From the NCBI GenBank assembly GCA_019916065.1, contig CM034233.1:2046001-2110000 (forward strand): DNA of 64,000 nt. The letters run 5' to 3'. Positions 12,339-21,876 of the stretch are shown here, piece by piece (within the stretch, counting starts at the first letter, position 1; the number at the start of each line of letters is the position of its first letter). The notes under the pieces were generated by a model. It had not been told where the DNA came from and did no database searches. It saw nothing but the letters and a program-made list of their open reading frames with translations. This stretch comes from Vitellaria paradoxa (lineage: Eukaryota > Streptophyta > Magnoliopsida > Ericales > Sapotaceae). A program made the position numbers and the translations under genes.

Positions 12339-12912
12339 TTAGCTTTGGCAAGCATAGTCTACAACACAATCATCATTAGAACCAACGAAAATGGGAATAT
12401 CGAATCCAAGCAAGGAAATAGCAGTTGCACGAAGTAAAATCGCTGTCCCATTCTCCGGCAGTCCCTTCCACAAGGCTGCTTTTTTAATAATCACTTTTTT
12501 CCCTAAATATGCACGAAAGTTTCACCTCTCCCTGCGAGATTGCAGAACCCTTTTGCACATTGCAAGTCAATATGGTGCCGCCTTCTCCTCCGTTTGCCTG
12601 CCCCTGATCGTAGAATTGTTTGATTGAGGTGTGCACCTCACCAATGTATCGGTCTCCGAGCATGCGTTTACAGTACAACCTGACGACAAGCATCACCCCT
12701 TCTTGATGCAGCGCTAGCTCAGCGACGGTGTTTTTGATGGTGCAGTTCCAGGCAGGGTTGATCTCGTTTTGCTTGTCGACGGGAGTTCGCCGCTCCGTTT
12801 TGTGGTGGTCGGCGATTGAGACCACCGCGTATACTTTCATCCGGAATATCTCCCGAACATCCTCGAGATCACTAGCTGAAATAAGGTCGATCTCAATCCT
12901 CCAGCACTCCAT
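12339..12912 (-). pseudogene. SRC2-like C2-domain protein, frameshifted copy
   Basis: This intronless gene is homologous to the two intact copies at 15544-16110 and 55559-56128. The start M-E-C-W-R-I-E-I and the C2 domain (about residues 5-130) read cleanly. SRC2-type proteins are small C2 proteins of plant membranes and stress responses. A run of six T (12495-12500) replaces five T in both other copies, which shifts the frame and ends the protein after 142 residues (...F-R-E-K-S-D-Y). In the other frame the original tail is still readable down to a stop at 12339-12341, ending C-V-V-D-Y-A-C-Q-S, so only one base separates it from a full 190-residue frame. The shift removes the hydrophobic C-terminal segment and the acidic tail. 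It could still be expressed as a soluble C2 protein, or the extra base could be a sequencing error in a homopolymer. Confidence 0.8.
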
Positions 12913-13008
12913 ACCGCTATTATTTCGTGAATGCTATTGTGTTTTTGAGAGGTAAAGTTGAAGGAGCTATAGATGGGAGAATTATTGTAGTTGGGTCTAA
13001 TTATATAT

Positions 13009-13018
13009 ATTTATATAA
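13009..13018 (-). promoter_or_regulatory. TATA box of C2 gene copy 1
   Basis: TTATATAAAT on the minus strand, about 97 bp upstream of the ATG. The same box sits at the same distance in front of the other two C2 genes. The surrounding 5' leader is conserved between copies. Confidence 0.55.
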
Positions 13019-13020
13019 TA

Positions 13021-13860
13021 GAATAAAATATTTTTTTAAAATTTCCTTTCACGGATTAAAATCTAACAGTTAAAAATTATTTTTTTTCATTCAACGACTG
13101 AAATTATTTTTATATTTTTAACCTTCAGCTCAATTCTTATTTTTGTAGACTCACTATCATCTATTTTACAAAATAATTTGAGTATTTTAAAATTTATCAT
13201 ATTTCAAAAGTGAAGATCATATGTAAATTAAAACTGTCAATTTAAATTCTGTCTAAATATAATTTCTAGAAAATTAAATTTTTTAAATTAAGGTACTATA
13301 ATTTGTGTTTTCTTTAATAATATTTATTAAAATTTAATTTTAAAGAGAAAGATCAAAACATATATAATAACTGTTAGGAGTTAAAATTTTGAAAAAAAAA
13401 AATTTAAAACCTATGCATTATTATAATTTTTTTGATTTTAACTTTTATCTAAATTTTTAATTATATAAGTTTATTAATATTAATTTTATTCGGAATGACA
13501 TATGTATTGTTATTGCTAGGGTATATATATATATATATATATCCAAAGGAATGTATACTAATTAAGAACGTGTGTAAGTTAGTCCCATGACTGCTTCATT
13601 GAATTGAACTTTCCTGAAGTTTGCTCAAAGGTTGATAAGTCAAAGTAACTGCGAGGTTTGATTTTGGGCGGTACAAAATTTAGTGAACCTAATAATTGAT
13701 CCAAGAACTACGTAACAGTTCCAGTGACATTGAAATCCGATATAACCATTGACCCAAGAACTACTACGTACTTGACCTGGTAATCCAATTCCTTTCTAGA
13801 AATTCTAGAAAATTAATTAATACATATACTTTATTTTGAAGTGTTAAAAGAGAATAGTTA
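13021..13860. other. AT-rich spacer
   Basis: No gene is visible. Similarity to the other C2 units ends at the promoter. A TA run lies at about 13522-13542. Confidence 0.7.
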
Positions 13861-13975
13861 GGGTGTGTTTGGAGTGATAAAAAATAAGATAAATTATAAT
13901 TTTATAAATTAGTGAGATAAAAAATGAATAATTTTTAAAAATTTTTAACATTTTATCTCGTATGTCAAACGCACC
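13861..13975. mobile_element. MITE with TTA target duplication
   Basis: A 115-bp AT-rich element. Its ends GGGTGTGTTTGG and (reverse complement) GGTGCGTTTGAC are imperfect inverted repeats, and TTA flanks both sides (13858-13860 and 13976-13978). This fits Tourist/PIF-Harbinger type MITEs. A related element lies at 62133-62274. Confidence 0.7.
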
Positions 13976-14019
13976 TTAATTATTCCAAGTTTCCACTTAC
14001 AGATTAAGTAAAGCCAATC

Positions 14020-14900
14020 ATTGCTAACTCTTTCTTTATCTTTTAGGGTCACTGTGGAGCTTCCTCTCTTTTTTTTTTTTTTTTTTTTTATAGAGGGGCT
14101 GAAGTGTAAAATGCGGGAGTGAAGCAAAAATATCAACAGTAATAATTTAATTAAAATAAATTTAATTGAATTAATAAATATTGATTAAATCATATGACTG
14201 TTAATATCTTTCCCTTAGTTTATGTAGGGCTTTGCACTTCAACCCCTCCATCCATTTTTTTTTTAAGATTTTAATTTGATCTACTTTTTTTTTTCCGAAA
14301 TTTATAATAAAAATAAAATAAATCAAACACAAAATATCTATTAAAATTACATAATTAACTCTAAAATTACAATAAATCAAAATATATCTATATATATAAT
14401 GTTAAAAAATAGGATGTGTGTATATATTTTTCTAAAAGCATTTGCGTACGTGAATATATATATATATATATATATATGTGTGTCAGTGTGTGCGTGTATC
14501 TACGTATGTATGTATATACATATGCCTAACAAGAAGATTTCTGCTAAATTGGCATGGTGAGCCCCTAAAAGAAGATGAGTGGTTACACTTTTTACGCAAA
14601 ATAAAGTGAATTAGAAATCTCACAAAACTCAAAAAAGGTAAAAACAATAGAAAAATTAAAGCCTTCATTTTAAGATATTATGCTCCTTGCAAGGTAGCCT
14701 AACAAGCTGTAATGCAAGCAATATTGACATATAAAAATATCATATATAACACTAATGAGGTCCATACAATTAATGAGGTCCCACTCAAAAGGACAACAAT
14801 GTTGTAATACGACATCTTCCAAGAGCCAAGATGCACGGTACCTACGCACAATTTGCCACATTACATGAAGTGAACTTTATCGGGTTGTCAAAAGAAATTT
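14020..14900. repeat. C2-unit 3'-flank repeat (first of three copies)
   Basis: This block aligns with about 25972-26752 and about 61005-61830. The shared line of landmarks is a TTTTAGGGTCAC start, a CATTTGCGTA site near a TA microsatellite, ATTATGCTCCTTGC, and CATGAAGTGAACTTTA at the end. It contains no gene. It lies downstream of the C2 gene at 15544, on that gene's 3' side. Confidence 0.85.
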
Positions 14901-15218
14901 AAAAAAAAAAATCAGTATTAATGTGATGTAAAACTAATACATAACAAAATTTGATTGAGAAAATTTAAAAATTTTTTGGAACACGAAACGGCAAGTTTCT
15001 GGGATTGGAAGGTGATCCAAAAAAAAAAAATTAGCATTACGCGGTTTGTGCCTTTTTTTTTTTTTTAACAAGTTTATACCACACCCAACACACAAAGTAC
15101 GAGATATTAACTTTTATAAATTTATACAACTCCAAATACACAAAACATGAGAGATTAATTTTTACAAATTTATACAAATTTGTACAATTCTGAACACACC
15201 CATATGGTCATACTAATC

Positions 15219-15417
15219 GGGGTTTTAAGATGTTGTAGTGAATTTTATACTGCAGGGACTGCAGTGAATCATCCAAAAGTTAAGATTTAATAAAAAATTA
15301 TTAATTTTGTCAAATAATATTTATTACAGTATTTATTAACTTTTGATTAAATCTTGACCTTTGGATGATTCACTGCAGCCACTACAGTGTAAAATTTATT
15401 GCAACGTGCTGGAACCC
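15219..15417. mobile_element. Hairpin MITE inserted in C2 3' flank
   Basis: A 199-bp element that is almost entirely an inverted repeat: 15230-15295 pairs with about 15335-15405. It is flanked by TACTAATC (15211-15218) and TGCTAATC (15418-15425), an 8-bp duplication with one change. The paralogous sites near 12195 and 55418 read through without the insert and so act as empty sites. An 8-bp duplication suggests a hAT-type origin, but the termini are not diagnostic. Confidence 0.75.
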
Positions 15418-15543
15418 TGCTAATCCATAAGCGAACATAATCCGAGAATAAAAATATAGTAATTAACATAACTCCAAATACAATATGTTCTAGCTAATGG
15501 ACTCAAATTAAGATATACATATATAGACTTTAATTAATTATAA

Positions 15544-16110
15544 TTAGCTTTGGCTAGCATAGTCTACAACATAATCATCATCATCATCACAACCAAGGAC
15601 CAAGGGAATGCATAGTGAGGAAATAGCACGGAGGAAAATCACTTTCCCCTTCTTCGGCCGTTTCTTACCGGAGGCTTCTTCTTTAATAATCACTTTTTCG
15701 CTGAACATACACGAAAGTCTGAGCTCTCCCTGCGAGACTGCAGAACCCTTTTGCACCTTGTAAGTCAATGTCGCGCCGCCTCCTCCTCCGTTTGCCTGCC
15801 CCTGATCGTAGAGTTCTTTGATTGAGGTGTGGACTTCCCCGATGTATCGGTCTCCGAGCTTGCGTTTACAGTACAACTTGACGACAAGCATGACCCCTTC
15901 TTGATACAGCGCTTGCTCACCGATGGTGTATTTGATGGTGCAGTTCCAGGAAGGGTTGATCTTGTTTTGCTTGTCGACGGGAGTTCGCCGCTCCGTTTCT
16001 TTGTTGTCGGCGTTTGAGACCACCGCGTATACTTTCATCCGGAATATCTCCCGAACATCCTCGAGATCACTAGCTGAAATAAGGTTGATCTCAATCCTCC
16101 TGCAGTCCAT
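15544..16110 (-). CDS. SRC2-like C2-domain protein (intact copy 2)
   Basis: An intronless frame of 188 residues. It starts M-D-C-R-R-I-E-I-N-L-I-S-A, the usual N-terminus of SRC2-type proteins, whose single C2 domain begins at once (about residues 5-130). Family hallmarks seen include S-A-S-D-L near residue 12, T-P-V-D-K-Q, N-P-S-W-N, and L-G-D-R-Y-I-G-E-V. The family usually binds membranes and partner proteins in stress and defence responses. The usual calcium-loop aspartate (family pattern K-M-D-V-Y) is lysine here (R-M-K-V-Y, K26), so calcium binding may be weakened; this is an inference. A hydrophobic stretch near residues 150-170 followed by five aspartates and Y-V-V-D-Y-A-S-Q-S could be a membrane-associating tail. 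The five-Asp run comes from an ATC trinucleotide repeat. Its closest relatives in the window are 12339-12912 and 55559-56128. Confidence 0.88.
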   Translation of the reverse strand: MDCRRIEINLISASDLEDVREIFRMKVYAVVSNADNKETERRTPVDKQNKINPSWNCTIKYTIGEQALYQEGVMLVVKLYCKRKLGDRYIGEVHTSIKELYDQGQANGGGGGATLTYKVQKGSAVSQGELRLSCMFSEKVIIKEEASGKKRPKKGKVIFLRAISSLCIPLVLGCDDDDDYVVDYASQS

Positions 16111-16199
16111 ACTGCTATTATTTCGTGAATGCTTTTGTGTTTTTGAGAGGTAAAGTTGAAAGAGCTATAAATGGGAGGATTATTGCAGTTGGGTCTAAT

Positions 16200-16209
16200 T
16201 ATTTATATA
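16200..16209 (-). promoter_or_regulatory. TATA box of C2 gene copy 2
   Basis: TATATAAATA on the minus strand, about 90 bp upstream of the ATG. It is conserved with the copy at 56220 in both sequence and distance. A transcription start near 16170 and a leader of about 60 bases are expected from the usual TATA spacing. Confidence 0.65.
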
Positions 16210-16210
16210 A

Positions 16211-17204
16211 CAAATAACAAATCAGCTCAACCTGTTGAAAATATGAACTGTCATCCACTTTTCTATTTCTTCGTAAAAATTTGACTAAAAAATATAAATA
16301 CAAAAATTAGATACAAAAATAATTTATTATAAATTTTAATTAAAAAATTAATAAAAATTAATAAATTTTAACTAATTTTGATTATCTAAACACCCAAAAA
16401 GCGTAAGTAATGTACTGTGATGTGTAGACATTTCAATGGAAATTGACCGGTAATTACGCGAGGGAAGCAGGGCGGCTGACGAGTGTTGTTGGCCCACTGC
16501 GAGCGAGGGTTGACAGTTCGATTTTATCATCATTTTTTTAATTAATTACTAACTAATTATTAAAATATTAATTTTTTTATGTCTTGAAAAGAAAATTTTA
16601 ATTTTTTTTATAGTTGTGCAATAATCCCAAAAATTGTATATTTTAGTATACTTATTATTTTTAATATATTATTTGAAAAATTGAAATTTTAAAATATATT
16701 ATTGTAATATATGATTTGACCGAAGCCATCATTAACTTTCCTTTACTTGGTTACCACGTATTATATATATATATATAGATGATATATATGTTATATTTGG
16801 TGGGTGGTGTAATAAAAAAAAAGAAAAGAATTACTGAAACTTCTTGGAAGCTGCATTTGCTTTTGTGTTAGTTGGCCGCCAAGTTTGACACGCATGCATA
16901 TATATATATATATATATATGTGTTAATGTGTGTGTGCGCGCTCTATATGTTTTGGCTGGGAGAAGTAAATCGAGGAAGAAAAAAAAAAGGAAAAGAAAGG
17001 AAAGAGAGAAAGAAGAGAGAAGAAAAAGAAGAAGAAAGTGAGGGTTTAGGTTTCAAAATAGTGGGGTTTTGATATTTTTGGTATTGTGATCGTCGTGACG
17101 ATATCAGATTGTGGTAATTCAACTCAAGATGAAAAATACGAAGGAGTAAAATTTTAGACTTTTGGGGATTATTTACGATGTTTTCATTTTTTCTTCAAAT
17201 CTGA
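16211..17204. other. Upstream flank of C2 copy 2, then AT-rich spacer
   Basis: No gene is visible. Parts of 16211-16430 reappear inverted at 21712-21876. A G+C-richer patch lies at about 16440-16515. A TA/TG microsatellite lies at about 16898-16935, and a purine-rich GA stretch at about 16975-17040. The frame across 16872-17072 is made of these low-complexity tracts. Confidence 0.6.
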
Positions 17205-18353
17205 GGTAAGGAAATTAATGTATTATTTATATTTTTGTAATGCTTACTTTAATAGGGATATAATTGTTAGTTAATTTTATATTATTATTAAATTAATATT
17301 AAGTTTGATAATTGAATTTTCAGTGACACTGAAATTGTAATTAGATTTATAAAATTTTCTATTTAATGCTGAGACATACTATTATATGTTGAAATAAGTT
17401 GAATATGTGTTCATTGTGAAACAGATGATAAAATAGAGACATGAAATTGTGAAAGCTAATACGCACTTACAAACATTATTTCTAAACTTTAACAACGTAA
17501 AGGTGAAATCTAAGAAAATGTTGATTTTGAAAAAAGTGAGAATACCCTTGAGTTAAAAAACTCTAAACTTGCGCAGGGAGGGTCATAAGATACCCTTGAG
17601 TTGAAAAACCCTAAACCTGCGCAGGGTCGGGTAATCGTACCCGTGAACTAGTAATCCACAACGACGATGGAAATGGTAAGACTCAGCATGGCCTTTAGAC
17701 TCGATCTATAAACAACAACGTAATGATGTTTTGCGACCCGTATATTTATACGAATCGACGATCGTTTGGACTACCACTTTGATTGTGGGACAGTCTTGTA
17801 GAGTATCCTTATACACCTTTGGAAAAGAAAATAATAAATGAAGAAATGTTAATAAAAGAAATAAAAGTTACGAATTAATGTTGTCCTATCCTGCTATGTG
17901 TTGAGGTATTCGATGATTCTTTCCTATATTAATTGTTTTATGTGATTCGCGAAATGCATTACAAAAAAGTACATTTCTATACATCGTGAGCACAAAGTGG
18001 TTTGGTGCTCATGTCCCTACAAACTGTGTAGTAGGTGTAGAACCTGATATCCAGGAGGGCCGGTACAACCATTTGAACCCCAGAGTTCTATTGAGTAGTT
18101 TTATATTGTGATTTAAATGTGGTAATCTCAAAAGTTTATATATATAAATAAATCACTTTACAAATAAATAAAACGTATGTTACTCGATTTTAATTTAAAT
18201 CTAGGCGTGTATTTTATTAACCAGTTAATCATTTATATTAATAAATAGTCAGTGGCTCTGAAAAGTAAATAGTGAAACTGTAATGGATCAGGTGCATTAC
18301 ATTTTCAATTTAAACTCACTCCCCGAGATCTCAGGATTTCGGGGCGTGACAAG
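17205..18353 (-). mobile_element. LTR-like repeat (first of a diverged pair)
   Basis: Read on the minus strand, the block begins TGTCACGCCCCGAAATCC at 18353, the classic 5' terminus of many plant Gypsy-type LTRs. It then runs for about 1.15 kb with a recognisable second copy at about 20345-21711. The two copies are diverged and no coding region lies between them that I can recognise. They may be two old solo LTRs or the LTRs of one gutted element with the SINE at 19671 inside it. The far end could not be fixed. Confidence 0.6.
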
Positions 18354-19622
18354 TTGGTTCTTAACTTTTTGTTAATTTGATATTTTTACTCTTCAATATT
18401 TAAAATAAATTTAAAATGTAAGTGGGTAAATTTAGTCATTTTAAGAATAACCAAAAAATTAGTAGCTAGTAGCCAAGCTACCAATTTTTTTCCCAAACAC
18501 AGCCCTAAACATTAATCGATCTAAAAATTTTATTTTTTATTTTTTATTTTGTAAGAATGTGAGTTAAATAATAAAAATATTTTTGAGTTACTAAATAATA
18601 TATTAATTATATTGAACATTAAAATATTTAAAAATAAAATTTATTTTTAAAATATTATAATAAAAATTCAGTTAACAATATAATTTTAAAATATTTTTAA
18701 ATAAATATTTGTACAAATCATAGTTATTGAATTATTTTTTCATGTTTATATTTTTTATTTATGTCAATTTTAATAAGTAGATAGTGTTGATTAAAATCAC
18801 ATTTTTATATGAATATTAAAATTTTGTATTTTATTAAATCTCAATCTAACTTAATTCTAAAAATCAAATTTGATTCTAGAATATAAACTAATTCTCAAAC
18901 TTACTTAATCAAGCTAATCTTTTTTATTCTAAAACTTTTGTCAAATTTTTAGTTTACATTTCGATTTTTTTAAATATTGACTTGAATTAAAAATATTATT
19001 AAAATAATTTTTCAACCTAATTATCAACATGACAAATTTAAATTTTTATAAAAATTATTACTCCTAAACCTAATTAATATTGAGGTATTTTTATTAATAT
19101 TAACATTTAGGCATTTTTTGTGCTTTTAAATTTAAAATATATTAATTTTTTTAAATTTAAGTAATATTCGGTAATTTTTAATCCCTTTCCTGAATTAATA
19201 TCTTGATACAAATTTTATAACTGTAACAAAATAATTAGTAAATGGGTCCAAGTATAATTGACCAATAAGCAAATAGGTTCATTTCATGAATTTATCAACT
19301 TTCATTTACCATAATCCTGATAGCTTTAAAAAAAAAAAAAAAAAGTAAAACTATATTTATCTACCGATGTGGAATAAAAAGAAGTCAAGTCATTGTGAAT
19401 GAATAAGAAGAGAATATTTAGATAATGAAAAGTATTGAAACATGTCACTTATGATTCAGATGAAAGAGAAGAGAAAAGAGAAAAATAATCTTTTTAGTAA
19501 TAGATATAAATATATTAGAAATTACCTGTAAATTTCCATTGAAATGTCTTGTAATGATCCAAAATTTTAACTTTTGATTTCTAATTCGTAAATCTTAATC
19601 TTTAATTTATAAGCTGTTAGTA

Positions 19623-19656
<34 letters not shown>
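18354..19656. other. AT-rich repetitive spacer
   Basis: No gene is visible. About 18360-18720 resembles 22077-22440, so the duplication that includes the LTR-like block extends rightward with a small offset. A TA microsatellite lies at about 19625-19655. Confidence 0.6.
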
Positions 19657-19657
<1 letters not shown>

Positions 19658-19670
19658 AGATAGGGTTATA

Positions 19671-19934
19671 GCCCCTTCGGGGGTGGCCGAGTGGAAGTCG
19701 GGCTCGCCTCAGAGCTTGGACCTCTCGAGATTCCGGGTTCGACTCCCCCATGGGGGGGTGGGTTACCGCTGTAATGGCGGGTGCCTAATAGCCTCCTCTC
19801 GGTCGTGCCGGTCAGCCAAGGCTTACCTAGGCTGGTTAACTCTCTAGGGGCCTTTGCCGGCTAGGGTCTTGGAGCATACTTCGCTCTGTGCGCACCCCAG
19901 TACGGGGTAGCGGCTGCGGACTTCCACGTACCAG
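19671..19934 (+). mobile_element. tRNA-derived SINE
   Basis: A 264-bp block that is strikingly G+C-richer than its flanks. The tRNA-like head has a canonical RNA polymerase III A box TGGCCGAGTGG (19684-19694) and B box GGTTCGACTCC (19736-19746), as in leucine- or serine-type tRNAs. It is flanked by a 14-bp target duplication, AAGATAGGGTTATA (19657-19670) and AAGATAGAGTTATA (19935-19948), with one mismatch. The tRNA-unrelated body is about 185 bp. It has no visible A- or T-rich tail, which is unusual. The anticodon arm does not fold as a functional tRNA would, so I do not call it a tRNA gene. Confidence 0.8.
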
Positions 19935-19948
19935 AAGATAGAGTTATA

Positions 19949-20344
19949 TGTATGGGTGTACAGGGACACGCGACAAATGAAGTCACGTTTCCTTGTTTGT
20001 CTAATGCTAGCAAAGTGCCCTATAAGTATTATACTGATGAGGAATTGTTTTAGCTTTGGCAGATAGGTTTTTGGAGCCTCCCACGTGGACAACAAAATAT
20101 CTATATATATATATATATATGTGGTTTAGTGCCTGTGGGGCAGAGCAAAACCGGGGAGAGAAAGAGAGAGAGAAAGGAAAATAAAAAAAAAAAAGAAAGA
20201 GAAGAGAGAAAAGTTAATATCCAAACTTAAAATTATTTTTTAAGTCTTCTAATTAAACTCGTTTTTCATATGCCTGCGCTGTCTGATTGAGACAAAGATA
20301 TCTGATTTACTCATGTGGCGAATTTTCAGTTTCCAACAAAAAAA
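19949..20344. other. AT-rich spacer
   Basis: No gene is visible. A TA run lies at about 20100-20120 and a purine-rich GA/A stretch at about 20150-20215. Confidence 0.6.
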
Positions 20345-21711
20345 TAAGGTAGAAAAATTTATGTATTGTTTATATTTTTTGTAATTTTCATTTTAATAGA
20401 AAATATCATGAGAATAATTTTTGCATGTTTTAAAAAAAAAAAACAAGATTTTAAGTTTTTAAATCAAATTTCAATTTTTTTTAGAAAGAAAACAAACAAT
20501 AAAGAAATTCTAAGCCAAGGTTTTTCTTTTTTTTTTTTTCCTTTTATTTATTCGGCATTGCAATTACCCTAGTTTGGCTAATTTTCACTCTCTCATATTA
20601 TAAAATAATAACCAATATATATACTATCTAGTAGGATAAAATTGTGGGTTTAAATTATTATTAAATTAATATTAAGTTTGGTAGTTAATTTTTCAGTGAC
20701 ACTAAAATTGTGGTAGATTCATAAAATTTTCTATTCAATGTTGACATATACTATGAAATGTTAAAAGAAGGTGAATATGAGTTCCTTGTGAAACAGATAA
20801 TAAAATGAAGACATGAAATTGTAAAAGCTGACATACTGACAGATATTATTTATAAGCTTTAACAGCGTATGGGGGAACCCTAAGAAAATATTGATTTTGG
20901 GGAAAAGTGAGAATACTATATAAAATAGGGAAGGTCATGAGATACTCTTAAGTTAAAAGATCTTAAACCTGTGCAGGATTAGGTAATCATACTCGTGGAC
21001 TTGTAATTCATAATGACGACGAAAATGATAAAAACTTATCGTGGCCATTAGACTCAGATTTATAAACGACAATGTAAGGGTGCTTCACAACCCGTATATA
21101 TATACAAACAGGCGATGATTTGGACTATCACTTGATTGTGAGGTAGTCTTGCAGAGTATCCTTCCCCTCCTTGGGAAAAGAAAATAATAAATAAAGAAAA
21201 GTTAACAAAGGAAATAAAAGTTATGAACCAACACTATCCTATTCTGTTGTGTGTTGATGCGTGTAATGATTTCTTGCTATATTCACTATTTATGTGATTC
21301 TAAAAATACATTATAAAATGTATATTTCTATACATTGTGAACACATATAGCTTGGTGCTCACAACTTTACAGATTGTATTATAGATGCGGAGCCCGAAAC
21401 TTAAGAGGACTGGCACAACTGCTTAAACCTCACAGTCTTATTGAGTAGTTTTTCTATGGGTAGTAATCTCAAAAGTTTTATGTATATAGAAATACTGCTT
21501 TACAAATAAGTATTGTTTATGTTATCTAGTTTTAATTTAAGACTAGGTGTGTACTTTATTGATAAAATAGTCATTTCTATTACTTATATTAATGAATAGA
21601 ATGGTTAGTGACTCTGAATATATAAATAGTATGGCTATAATGACTTGAGTGCGTTAAATTTTATATTCTAAACTCACTTTTCGAGATATTCGGATTTCGG
21701 GGGCGTGACAT
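20345..21711 (-). mobile_element. LTR-like repeat (second of the diverged pair)
   Basis: Homologous to 17205-18353 in the same orientation. On the minus strand it also starts TGTCACGCCCCCGAAATCC. The order of landmarks is the same: a CAATTTCATGTCT patch, a GTATCCTT patch, and a TGAGCACC patch. It is more decayed than its partner and no coding sequence is visible in it. Confidence 0.6.
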
Positions 21712-21876
21712 GTCTACACCACAGTACATCCCATACCTACGCTTTTAATTCTCTCTCTCTCTTTAGCTCTGAGTCTGTAAATTTATTCTTAGCCGTCTCT
21801 GTGTCTGTAAATTCAGTCTCAGCCGTTGATGATAGTTCATGTTTTCGATAGGTTGAGTTGATGTTGGGGCTGGCAT
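21712..21876 (-). repeat. Inverted fragment of C2 promoter flank
   Basis: 21712-21750 is the reverse complement of about 16396-16430. About 21816-21876 is the reverse complement of the C2 upstream flank seen at 16222-16260 and 56230-56275; shared words include CCGTTGATG, AGTTCATGTTTTCGA and AGGTTGAG. Only the region upstream of the TATA box is represented; no C2 coding sequence accompanies it. Confidence 0.6.

Larger units (their letters stand above)
5589..13020. repeat. C2-gene repeat unit 1
   Basis: From 5589 the sequence follows the segment starting near 49540 and, with indels, continues to about 56225, ending at the C2 gene promoter in both. The first part (to about 6960) is also present at about 60187-60990. 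Similarity is clear but much lower than in the MPS1/LINE duplication, so this is an older duplication. Relative to the 49.5-56 kb copy it has gained about 160 bp at 7130-7288 and a 0.9-kb LTR at 8052-8954. It lacks the inserts found at 54071-54228 and 54874-55116. Confidence 0.9.

Noticed and set aside
16872..17072. 66-residue plus-strand frame rich in K and E
   Set aside because: Made of a TA/TG microsatellite and a GA-rich tract.
19680..19750. tRNA gene
   Set aside because: The A and B boxes are good but the acceptor and anticodon arms do not pair, and the block continues into a SINE body with a target duplication.
19844..20095. 83-residue minus-strand frame
   Set aside because: It spans the SINE end and AT-rich flank. 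No family resemblance.
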